Shown: positions 35,801-43,469 of the stretch, in pieces
How positions within the stretch are numbered: the first letter of the stretch is position 1
Layout: the number at the start of each line of letters is the position of its first letter
Source: Rubrivivax sp. A210
GTDB lineage: Bacteria > Pseudomonadota > Gammaproteobacteria > Burkholderiales > Burkholderiaceae_C
Assembly (NCBI RefSeq): GCF_904426505.1
Contig: NZ_CAJGBN010000012.1
Coordinates: forward strand, 372,001 to 436,000
Direction of reading: 5' to 3'
DNA length: 64,000 nucleotides
Translations under genes and position numbers: made by a program
Notes under the pieces: generated by a model
What the model saw: the letters and a program-made list of their open reading frames with translations, nothing else
Told to the model about the DNA's origin: nothing
The model's database searches: none

Positions 35801-37819
35801 ATGCGTGATTCCGCCCGCCGCCTCGGCGCCTTGCTGGCCGCCTGCACCCTGGTCGGCGCAGCGCGGGCCGAAGGCTTGGGCGCCTGCAGCGATTTCGACG
35901 CCCATGTCAACGGTCGCTGGCTGGCCGGCGCCGAGCTGCCGGACAGCCGTGCCCGCGTCGGCAGCTTCGACACGCTGCGCATCGCCGCCGACCGCCTGCT
36001 CGAATCGGCCCTGGCCGAGCTGGTGCAGGAGCCGGCGCGCCAGACCAGCCCAGGGCTGCGCCTGCTGGCCAGCTATTACCGCAGCGGCATGGACGTGGTC
36101 AGCATCGAGGCCCGCGGCCTGGCGGCGCAAAAGCCGCTGCTGGCGCAGATGGCGGCGCTCACGCGCGACAAGCTGCCGGCGTTGCTGGGCGAGCTGGCGC
36201 GGCTGCAGATTGCCGCACCGCTGACGCTGGCTGTGGGCACCGATGCCAAGGACGCGACCCGCCATGTGCTGGCCGTCTCGCAGGCCGGCCTTGGCCTGCC
36301 CGACCGCGACGACTATTTCCGCGACGACGATCTCGCGCGCCGCATCCGAAAGGCCTACCGCGACTACGCGCGCAGCCTGTTGGCCGCCGCCGAAACCCCG
36401 TCCGACGAGGCCACGCTGGATGCGCTGATGGCGCTGGAAGCCGAGATGGCGCGCGCCTCGCCGCCGCGCGTGGAGCGCCGCGACCCCATCGCGCAATACA
36501 ACCCGATGGATGCCGCCGCGCTGCAGGCACGCGCGCCCGGCATCGACTGGCGCGCCCTGCTCGCCGCCTACACCGGCGGCGGCGCCGGCGTAGAAGCCCT
36601 GCCCCTGGTGGTGGGCCAGCCGGCCTTTGCGCAGGCCCTGGCCCGGCTGGCCCAGCACACGCCGCTCGAGGCCTGGCGGGCTTACCTGCGCCTGCGCCTG
36701 CTCGACGCCACCGCCGAGCACGGCCCGGAGACGCTGTCACAGGCCCACTACGAGTACTACCGGGTCGCCATCCGCGGCCTCAAGGCGCCGCCCTCGCGCT
36801 CGGAGCGCGTGATCCTGGCCATCGGCGGCTCGCGCGGCTCGGCCCCCATGGGCGAAGCCCTGGGCGAACTCTACGTGGCCCGGGCCTTCTCGCCGCTGGC
36901 GCAGGCGCGAGCACGCCAGATGTTCGACGACATCCGTGTCGCCATGCGCCAGCGCATCGCCGTGCTGGACTGGATGAGCGCGCCCACACGCCGGCTGGCG
37001 CTGGCCAAGCTCGACGCCATGGTGGCCAAGATCGGCGCGCCAGCACGCTGGCGCAGCTGGGACGGCCTGGTGCTCAAGGCCGACGACTACACCGGCAACC
37101 TGCTGCGCGTGAACGCCTGGCACACCGCGCTGCGCCTGGCCGACCTGGGCCGGCCGGTCGACCGCGAGCGCTGGTTCACGAGCCCGCACATCGTCAACGC
37201 CTTCGCTGCCAGCGGCAACCAGATCGTCTTCCCGGCCGCCATCCTGCAGCCCCCCTTCTTCGACGCCGCGGCCGACGACGCCAGCAACTACGGCGGCATA
37301 GGCGCTGTGATCGGCCACGAGATCACCCACCACTTCGACGACCGCGGTCGCCAGTTCGACGCCCTCGGCAATCTCCAGGACTGGTGGGCACCGGAAGACG
37401 CCGCCGCCTACCGCGTGCGGGCCCAGCGCGTGGCCCAGCTCTACAGCGGCTACGAGCCGGTGCCGGGCGTGCGCATCAACGGCGAGCTGACGCTGGGCGA
37501 GAACATCTCGGATTTCGGCGGCCTGCAGATCGCCTACGACGGCCTGCAGTTGGCGCTGGGGCGCCAGCGCGCCGCCGGCAAGACGCCGGCCCTGGTGGAC
37601 GGGCTCACGGCGGAACAGCGCTTCTTCACGGCCAACGCCATCGTGTGGCGCAGCAAGATGCGCATCGAGGCGCTGGTGGACCAGTTGCGCACCGACAGCC
37701 ACTCGCCCACGCGCTGGCGCGTGCTGGCGCCCATGAGCCACATGCCGGCCTTTGCGCAGGCCTTTGGTTGCAAGGCCGGCGACGCCATGGTGGCGGCCGA
37801 CCCCATCCGCATCTGGTAG
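35801..37819 (+). CDS. M13-family zinc metallopeptidase (neprilysin/PepO-like)
   Basis: A 672-residue exported endopeptidase. The zinc-binding motif HEITH is at 506-510 and the third ligand is Glu567 in GENISDFGG. The substrate-binding NAFA motif (VNAFAASGNQIVFPAAIL) lies upstream. The N-terminus has a short signal with both a possible lipobox (LAAC, Cys15) and a possible SPase I site (AARAEG), so it is periplasmic either as a lipoprotein or soluble. The frame is open for 630 bases upstream, but that part lies over sbcB on the other strand and is not family-like. Confidence 0.92.
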   Translation: MRDSARRLGALLAACTLVGAARAEGLGACSDFDAHVNGRWLAGAELPDSRARVGSFDTLRIAADRLLESALAELVQEPARQTSPGLRLLASYYRSGMDVVSIEARGLAAQKPLLAQMAALTRDKLPALLGELARLQIAAPLTLAVGTDAKDATRHVLAVSQAGLGLPDRDDYFRDDDLARRIRKAYRDYARSLLAAAETPSDEATLDALMALEAEMARASPPRVERRDPIAQYNPMDAAALQARAPGIDWRALLAAYTGGGAGVEALPLVVGQPAFAQALARLAQHTPLEAWRAYLRLRLLDATAEHGPETLSQAHYEYYRVAIRGLKAPPSRSERVILAIGGSRGSAPMGEALGELYVARAFSPLAQARARQMFDDIRVAMRQRIAVLDWMSAPTRRLALAKLDAMVAKIGAPARWRSWDGLVLKADDYTGNLLRVNAWHTALRLADLGRPVDRERWFTSPHIVNAFAASGNQIVFPAAILQPPFFDAAADDASNYGGIGAVIGHEITHHFDDRGRQFDALGNLQDWWAPEDAAAYRVRAQRVAQLYSGYEPVPGVRINGELTLGENISDFGGLQIAYDGLQLALGRQRAAGKTPALVDGLTAEQRFFTANAIVWRSKMRIEALVDQLRTDSHSPTRWRVLAPMSHMPAFAQAFGCKAGDAMVAADPIRIW

Positions 37820-37836
37820 GCGTCCGGTAGCGGGCC

Positions 37837-37860
37837 GCTGCGCCAATGCACCGGCGCAGC
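37837..37860. terminator. hairpin between convergent genes
   Basis: GCTGCGCC (37837-37844) pairs perfectly with GGCGCAGC (37853-37860) around an eight-base loop, in the 56-base gap between the convergent M13 peptidase and phasin-like genes. No T tract is present. Confidence 0.45.
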
Positions 37861-37875
37861 GACCGCGAGGCCGGC

Positions 37876-38562
37876 TTACTTGCCGCGCGCAGCCTTCTTG
37901 GCCGGGGCGGCCGACTGCAGCGCCTCGCTCATGCCCAGCAGCACGCCGCTGACCAGGGCCGTGTAGCTCTCGGCCATGGCCTGGGCGGCGCGCATCGAGG
38001 CCGCACGCGACGAACGCACCGCCGTCTGCACCTGCTCGGTGAACTGCTCGACCGTGGCATTGGCCTGGGCGCCCGAGAGCGTGCCGCCGGCCTGAATCTT
38101 CTCGAGCACCTGGCCCCAGGCGCCAGCCATGGGCGCACCGGCACCGGCGCCGGCAGCGGTCTTCTTGAGCGTCGCGAAGAGGGTGTCTTCCATCTTCTCG
38201 AGATCGGCGAGCGCCTTGGCCAGGTGCTTCTCGCGCAGATCGGCACCCTGGGCCGCCAGCGTGGCCAGCGCGGTGCGGTTGGCCTCCACCGCCTTGAGAA
38301 GCGCGTCGTCCATGCCGGCCACGGCCTGATCGAGCAGGTTCTCGGGGTCCAGGCCCGCGGTGAGGTTCTTGGCCGCGCCGGCACTGGCCGCCTCGGCCAC
38401 CGCCTTGAGCGCGGCACGGATGTTCTTGAGCGTCAGCTCGCGGCCCTGCAGCGAAGCCAGGGTGGCGTCGCTGGCGGCCTTCTTGAGCTGCGCACCCTGG
38501 CTGGCGGTGGCGCTCTCGAACATGGTGATCAGGGCATCGGCATCGAACATGGGTTTGGGCAT
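37876..38562 (-). CDS. phasin-like protein (polyhydroxyalkanoate granule-type), function uncertain
   Basis: A 228-residue soluble, almost entirely alpha-helical, alanine-rich protein. The ATG at 38562 follows a strong GGAGGAG ribosome-binding site, which suggests high expression. The C-terminal stretch SAAPAKKAARGK is the kind of Lys/Ala tail seen on phasins and histone-like proteins. Helical repeats such as VEQFTEQVQTAVRSSRAASMRAAQAMAESY resemble PHA granule-associated phasins. No phaC, phaA or phaR lies next to it. It could instead belong to an uncharacterised Burkholderiales family. Confidence 0.55.
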   Translation of the reverse strand: MPKPMFDADALITMFESATASQGAQLKKAASDATLASLQGRELTLKNIRAALKAVAEAASAGAAKNLTAGLDPENLLDQAVAGMDDALLKAVEANRTALATLAAQGADLREKHLAKALADLEKMEDTLFATLKKTAAGAGAGAPMAGAWGQVLEKIQAGGTLSGAQANATVEQFTEQVQTAVRSSRAASMRAAQAMAESYTALVSGVLLGMSEALQSAAPAKKAARGK

Positions 38563-38596
38563 CGTCGTCTCCTCCGTTGGGGTGGCCGCGATGCTC

Positions 38597-41050
38597 TCAT
38601 TGCCGCGGGCGGCCGGCAAGTGCGAAGGCCGCCCGGCGCCCCATTTCGTGGCCGCCGGCATGGCCGAGCGCCCGCCGGCGCCGCACCGCCATCCCCAGCC
38701 CACCGGCCAGCAGCAGCAAGGCCGAGGCCGGCTCGGGCACGGCCGCCGGCGCCAGGTGCAGGCCGAAGCGGCCGCCGTCCAGACGGAAGTCGAGGCCGGT
38801 GAAACTGCCGCCACCGGCATCCACCAGTTGCAGCTGGCTGAACCAGGCGGGGCCGCCGGCGCCGTCGGCCGCCAACGAACCGAAGCGCAGGAATTCGTAG
38901 CTGCCGCCGGCGTCGAAGCCGGGCAACAGGTGGATCTCGAGCACTGCGTGCGCGCCCAGTGCCAGCTGGCCGCTCACCTCCAGCAGGTCGTAGCCCTGGC
39001 CCGGCGCCGTGGCCTCGCCCAGCTCGATGAGCAGGGTGCCGGCGCCGAAGCCGTCTTGCTCGCCAATGCGCAGGTCGCCGGCGATGCGCAGATGGCCCGG
39101 CGAGAACCCGGGCGCCACCGTACCCCCGTTGACTTCAACCGTGCCCAGCACCGTGCCGCTGCCCGCCAGCCGGGTGTCGGTGTTGAGCACCAGCGCACCC
39201 GAGGTCTGCAGCGTGGCGCCGGCCTCCAGCACCACGTCAGCGCGCAGCTGGCCATTGGGCGTGCCGCCAAAGGAAGAGCCCGCCAGCACACTGCCGTTGA
39301 CCTGCAGCACGCCGCCCTGCTCCACCGTCAGCCTGGGCAGGGCGCCGGAGCCGGTGGTCGATTCGCCGATCGCGACATCGCCATGCACCAGGCCCTGGCC
39401 GGCAAGGATCCACTCGCCACGGCCGTAGATCGATACCGTGGGCGGGCCGGCCGCGACCATGGCCAGGGCCGGCACCGCCGCCTGACCCAAGGTCAGGCGG
39501 CCGCCGGCCTCCACCAGCAAGAGCGGGCTGACATTGCTGTCGCGGTAGGTGCCCAGTTCCAAGCCGCCGGTGATGTCGAGCACGCCGCCGGAGACGATCT
39601 GCAGCACCTGGCTCTGGCCTGGATTGCCACCCTGCACGCCCATGCCGATGCTGCCCAGCACCGTGCCCTGGCCGCCGTGTACCCAGTCGGCACGGCCTTC
39701 CATGGACACGCCGCCACCCGCAAAGGCGCTATTCGGATCGCCCACCAGCAGGTCGCCCCGGGTCTCGAGCCGGCCGCTGCCGGCGGCATAGCTGCGCCCG
39801 ATCTGGATGCTGCCGGCGCTGACCGCGCCGCCGAGCAGGGCCACGCCCACGCCGCCGCCGCCCACACTGAGGCGGTCCTCGACCGCCAGCGTCGTGTCGG
39901 GGCCGGTGGTCAGGGTGCCGCGCATGCCGCTGCCGCCGCCCACCGAGTCGGTGCCCACGTCCAGCGTGCCGCCGACCGGAAACGAAAAGAAGCCGCCGGA
40001 TACCGTGCGCCGCAGAAAGCGTGCGCTGCTGCCGCTGGCCACCTGCACATTGGCGCCAAAGGCCGAGGCCAGGTGGCCGATGCTGCCGCTGCTGGCCTCG
40101 AACTGAGCGCCAGAGGAGATGTCGACCAGGCCGCCCTGGCCGCGGTCGACGCGAAAGTCCTCGAGCACGCGCACGACCGACTGGATGCCGGAAATGCTCA
40201 GGCTGCCGCGCCCCTGCTCGCCGCCCACCGTCAGCACATGAGTTTCGAGCAATGCGCTGGCGCCGCCACCGCCCACGGATAGCACGCCGGGCGAGACCGA
40301 GCCGGCCACGATCTCCAGGCGCCCGCCCAGCGTCGGCACCAGGCTGCCACCCCACAGGTTGAGACCGGCGTAGCGCAGAGGTGGGGCGCCATCGGCCGGC
40401 GCACTGGCACCGAACACGATGCTGCCGTCGTGCGCCCAGAGGGTCTGGCCCCGCAGGGCCAGGGTGCCGCCCGCATGCACCAGCGCCGTGCCCTGGCTGG
40501 TGAGCCGCAGATCCTCGAAGGCCACGGGCGACAGGCTGCTGAAGCTGGAACCGCCGCCGGCCGCGCCCACGACCAGGGGCGCGCCGGGCAGGCCGGTGAG
40601 GCTGAGCGTCGCCGGGCTGCCGGGCAGGCCGCGGATGACGCGGTCAGGCGGCTGGTTGGGAACGGCCGCGCCGTTGTAGGCCAGCAGGTGCAGGCTGCCC
40701 AACACGGTGTCGCGGTCGACCACCGCCGGCATGTTCAGCGAGCCGGCCTGGAAGTGGTGGCCGTTGATCATGGCCCCGTGCATCCGCGCCGTCACCATGG
40801 GGCCCAGCGCCGCGGCCACCGCGGGAATCGAATTGATGCCGCCTTCGCACACCGGGCAGGCGAAATCCTGCATGTAGACCCAGTGGCCGGGCTCGCCCAG
40901 GTAGGCGGTCTGGATGTCCAGCGACGGGTACCAGTCATAGACCTCGACCGCCTGCACCGCGCCACCCACGGCCAGCAAGAGGCCGGCCAGGAACGGGCCA
41001 ACACGTCGGCCGCTGGGCCGGCTTCGAAAGCCGGAATCGGAGAACCTCAT
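38597..41050 (-). CDS. large PEP-CTERM protein with beta-helix/autotransporter-like repeats
   Basis: An 817-residue exported protein. The signal peptide is about residues 1-34 (FLAGLLLAVGGAVQA). A short N-terminal module contains CPVC (Cys65, Cys68). Most of the protein consists of Gly/Ser/Val-rich repeats of passenger type (GGTLALRGQT, GGRLEIVAGS, GGVLDITGG, LAGSGTVLGTVEVNGGTVAPGFSPG), predicted to form a right-handed beta-helix. The PEP-CTERM tail begins at about 771 (VPEPAS, helix, then RRRR at 790-793) but continues for 24 more residues, which is unusual. The ATG at 41050 follows a GGGAG ribosome-binding site. A surface or exopolysaccharide-associated role is likely. Confidence 0.8.
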   Translation of the reverse strand: MRFSDSGFRSRPSGRRVGPFLAGLLLAVGGAVQAVEVYDWYPSLDIQTAYLGEPGHWVYMQDFACPVCEGGINSIPAVAAALGPMVTARMHGAMINGHHFQAGSLNMPAVVDRDTVLGSLHLLAYNGAAVPNQPPDRVIRGLPGSPATLSLTGLPGAPLVVGAAGGGSSFSSLSPVAFEDLRLTSQGTALVHAGGTLALRGQTLWAHDGSIVFGASAPADGAPPLRYAGLNLWGGSLVPTLGGRLEIVAGSVSPGVLSVGGGGASALLETHVLTVGGEQGRGSLSISGIQSVVRVLEDFRVDRGQGGLVDISSGAQFEASSGSIGHLASAFGANVQVASGSSARFLRRTVSGGFFSFPVGGTLDVGTDSVGGGSGMRGTLTTGPDTTLAVEDRLSVGGGGVGVALLGGAVSAGSIQIGRSYAAGSGRLETRGDLLVGDPNSAFAGGGVSMEGRADWVHGGQGTVLGSIGMGVQGGNPGQSQVLQIVSGGVLDITGGLELGTYRDSNVSPLLLVEAGGRLTLGQAAVPALAMVAAGPPTVSIYGRGEWILAGQGLVHGDVAIGESTTGSGALPRLTVEQGGVLQVNGSVLAGSSFGGTPNGQLRADVVLEAGATLQTSGALVLNTDTRLAGSGTVLGTVEVNGGTVAPGFSPGHLRIAGDLRIGEQDGFGAGTLLIELGEATAPGQGYDLLEVSGQLALGAHAVLEIHLLPGFDAGGSYEFLRFGSLAADGAGGPAWFSQLQLVDAGGGSFTGLDFRLDGGRFGLHLAPAAVPEPASALLLLAGGLGMAVRRRRALGHAGGHEMGRRAAFALAGRPRQ

Positions 41051-41429
41051 CGCACGGACTCCCGGATACCCGACCAGGCATCCCGACGGCGACTTTATAT
41101 CCAGGATAGCGTCATGGACATAGCATGAACGCGGGGTCGGCGGCACACGCCGTGGTCGGGCGGAGTGCCGCCTGCAGGCGGCCAGGGCGGGCGAGACTGG
41201 TTCGTGAAATTTGTCACACCTTTGGCACTTGCGCCGGCAGATGACCCCACAGTTGTTCGCTGGCAAGTCCGAAGTAGTTCGTAGGAAAACTTCATCCCAT
41301 TGCGCGCTGGGCAGCTGGTCACGGCCAGGCCCGATGCCGGCGCAGCCGGCCCCGCGCTCGGCCCGCAAGGCTCACCCGCCGACGATCTCCGGCCCCAACC
41401 CACCGTTCGCCCTGCCCTGAGGCCGCTCC
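41051..41429. other. 379-base divergent intergenic region
   Basis: No coding sequence could be supported here. It separates the divergent PEP-CTERM gene and chemoreceptor gene and must contain both promoters. The clearest signal is a CRP-like site at 41203-41218. A TTTATATCC stretch near 41092 may contribute to the PEP-CTERM promoter. GTTCG occurs twice around 41255-41281 as a loose direct repeat. Confidence 0.5.
41203..41218. promoter_or_regulatory. CRP/Vfr-like binding site candidate
   Basis: CGTGAAATTTGTCACA contains GTGA-N6-TCAC, the symmetric core of the CRP consensus TGTGA-N6-TCACA, with an AT-rich spacer and the outer T matched on one side. It is centred about 160 bases upstream of the PEP-CTERM start and 219 bases upstream of the chemoreceptor start. 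The regulator is not identified. Confidence 0.45.
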
Positions 41430-42980
41430 ATGACCGCCAAAGCATCCATGACCGTTGGCCGCAGCCTGGCGCTGGGCGTCGGCCTTCTCATCGCCCTGAC
41501 CCTGTTCGTTTCCCTTCTGGGTGCCTGGGGCTTGCGGCAGAGCGACGCGGCGCTGCATGCCATCGCCGAAGGTTCGGTCAAGCCGCTCGGGCAGTTGGGC
41601 GAGATCAAGTACCTCGTCACCCGCAACCGCATCCTGATCATGGACGTGGCGATGCACGCCACACCCGACGTGATCGCCAAACGAAGCAAGGAGTACGGCG
41701 AGAACAAGGCCAAGACCGCTGCGCTGTGGTCCGCCTACATGGCCGCGCCGATGAACGATCAGGAAAGGGCACTGGCATCGAATGCCGAGCAGGCCCGCAA
41801 GGCGCTGACGGAGCAGGGGCTGGATGTCGTGCTTGCCCACGAGCAGGCCGGACGCATCGAGGACGGCTGGCGGCAGATCGACGTCGTCAGCAAGCTGGCG
41901 CCCGCCTTCGCGCAGGCCATGGACAAGCTCACCGAGCAGCAGGTCCAGTCCGCCGAGGAAAGCTTCCAGGCCAGTCAGGCCTCGAACGACAGGCTGCTGC
42001 TGATCGCCGTGGTGGCAACCCTCGGTGCCTTGGTCGCTGGCGTCTGGATCGGCGTGGGCATGACGCGCAGCTTGAAGCGGTCTCTCGGCGCCGAGCCCGC
42101 CGACCTCGCGGCGGTGGCGGGCCGCATCGCGCAAGGCTCGCTGGCCAACGACGGCAGTGCGCCGGCGCCGCACGGCAGCGTGATGGCGTCGATGCAGGCC
42201 ATGCGCACCGCCCTGGTCGATCTGGTGGGCAGCGTGCGCACCGGTGTCGACAACGTGTCCACCGCCAGCGCCGAGATCGCCCAGGGCAACGCCGACCTCT
42301 CCAGCCGCACCGAGCAGCAGGCATCCAGCCTGCAAGAGACAGCGGCCTCGATGGAACAGCTCACCGGCACCGTCCGCTCCAGCGCCGACACCGCCTTGCA
42401 GGCCAATCAGTTGGCAAAGGGCGCCAGCGCCGCCGCGGCACGCGGCGGCGACGCCGTGGCCAAGGTGGTGCGCACGATGAGCGAGATCCAGTCGTCCAGC
42501 CATCGCATTGCCGACATCACCTCGGTCATCGACGGCATCGCGTTCCAGACCAATATCCTGGCCTTGAATGCGGCCGTGGAAGCCGCCCGCGCCGGCGAAC
42601 AGGGGCGCGGCTTTGCCGTGGTGGCCAGCGAGGTGCGCACGCTGGCCCAACGCAGCGCCGATGCCGCCCGGCAGATCAAGACGCTGATCAACGACTCGGT
42701 CCAGAAGGTCCAAGCTGGCGACGCCCTGGTCCAGGAAGCGGGCACCACGATGAACGACGTCGTGGCCCAGGTGCAAAGCGTCTCCAGCCTCATGGCCGAG
42801 ATCACCGGCGCCGCCGCCGAACAGCGCCAGGGCATCGAGCAGGTCGGCAATGCCGTCACCCTGCTGGACCAGACCACCCAGCAGAACGCGGCACTGGTCG
42901 AACAATCTGCGGCCGCCGCCGAAAGCCTCGAACAACAGGCGCGGAGACTGGCCGATGCGGTGTCGGTGTTCCGGCTTTAG
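41430..42980 (+). CDS. methyl-accepting chemotaxis protein
   Basis: Transmembrane chemoreceptor of 516 residues. The first membrane helix is at about 10-33 (LALGVGLLIALTLFVSLLGAWGL). A four-helix-bundle periplasmic sensor domain spans about 34-190 (GEIKYLVTRNRILIMDVAMHA). The second helix is at about 190-213, a short HAMP-like region follows, and a long cytoplasmic coiled coil contains the hairpin tip IDGIAFQTNILALNAAVEAA. Methylation-type Glu/Gln/Ala pairs flank the tip (TEQQASSLQETAASMEQLT). The C-terminus VSVFRL lacks the NWETF-like CheR/CheB tether. The ligand is unknown. Confidence 0.93.
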   Translation: MTAKASMTVGRSLALGVGLLIALTLFVSLLGAWGLRQSDAALHAIAEGSVKPLGQLGEIKYLVTRNRILIMDVAMHATPDVIAKRSKEYGENKAKTAALWSAYMAAPMNDQERALASNAEQARKALTEQGLDVVLAHEQAGRIEDGWRQIDVVSKLAPAFAQAMDKLTEQQVQSAEESFQASQASNDRLLLIAVVATLGALVAGVWIGVGMTRSLKRSLGAEPADLAAVAGRIAQGSLANDGSAPAPHGSVMASMQAMRTALVDLVGSVRTGVDNVSTASAEIAQGNADLSSRTEQQASSLQETAASMEQLTGTVRSSADTALQANQLAKGASAAAARGGDAVAKVVRTMSEIQSSSHRIADITSVIDGIAFQTNILALNAAVEAARAGEQGRGFAVVASEVRTLAQRSADAARQIKTLINDSVQKVQAGDALVQEAGTTMNDVVAQVQSVSSLMAEITGAAAEQRQGIEQVGNAVTLLDQTTQQNAALVEQSAAAAESLEQQARRLADAVSVFRL

Positions 42981-43108
42981 ACCGCCGCGCCCGCTGCCGA
43001 TGCACAAAGGTGCGCCGATGCCAGCCCCGCCCCTCCCCGATCAGATTCGCTGATCCGGCGATCCTGGCCGTGGAGCAGCCCGGCCAACCCAACCCTTGGA
43101 GCCCTGCC

Positions 43109-43429
43109 ATGCAAACGTCGACCCGAAGCCTCCTCGTCCTTCTTGGCGCCCTCCTCGTGCCTGGCGCCGCCCTGGCATCACCCGCCCTTGCCGAAAAGGC
43201 GGGCTGCGGGGCCTGCCACAAGGTCGACGTGAAGCTCGTCGGCCCGTCCTACAAGGACGTCGCGGCCAAGTACAAGACGCGCTCCGACGCGGTTCCGTAC
43301 CTGTCCACCCGGGTTCGCCAAGGTGGCCCCGGCAACTGGGGCGTCGTACCGATGATGGCCAACGATGTGAGCCGGATCTCGGACGCAGACCTCAAGAGCC
43401 TGATCGAGTGGATCCTGAAGACCAAGTGA
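43109..43429 (+). CDS. class I cytochrome c
   Basis: A 106-residue periplasmic monoheme cytochrome c. The signal peptide is about 1-24 (LLVLLGALLVPGAALA). The heme-binding motif is CGACH at 33-37, and the axial methionine is Met82 or Met83 in GVVPMMAND. The motifs VGPSYKDVAAKY and LIEWILKTK are typical of cytochrome c551/c552-type carriers. The ATG at 43109 is the only start that precedes the signal peptide. It follows the chemoreceptor by 128 bases and is convergent with the ribonucleotide reductase. The electron partner is not evident. Confidence 0.92.
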   Translation: MQTSTRSLLVLLGALLVPGAALASPALAEKAGCGACHKVDVKLVGPSYKDVAAKYKTRSDAVPYLSTRVRQGGPGNWGVVPMMANDVSRISDADLKSLIEWILKTK

Positions 43430-43469
43430 ACGGCCTTCGCAGCAGATCCCCACGCCGCCGGACCGCTCG

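Noticed and set aside
41051..41368. N-terminal extension of the large PEP-CTERM protein
   Set aside because: The added residues have no signal peptide character, while the ATG at 41050 is followed by one and preceded by a ribosome-binding site.
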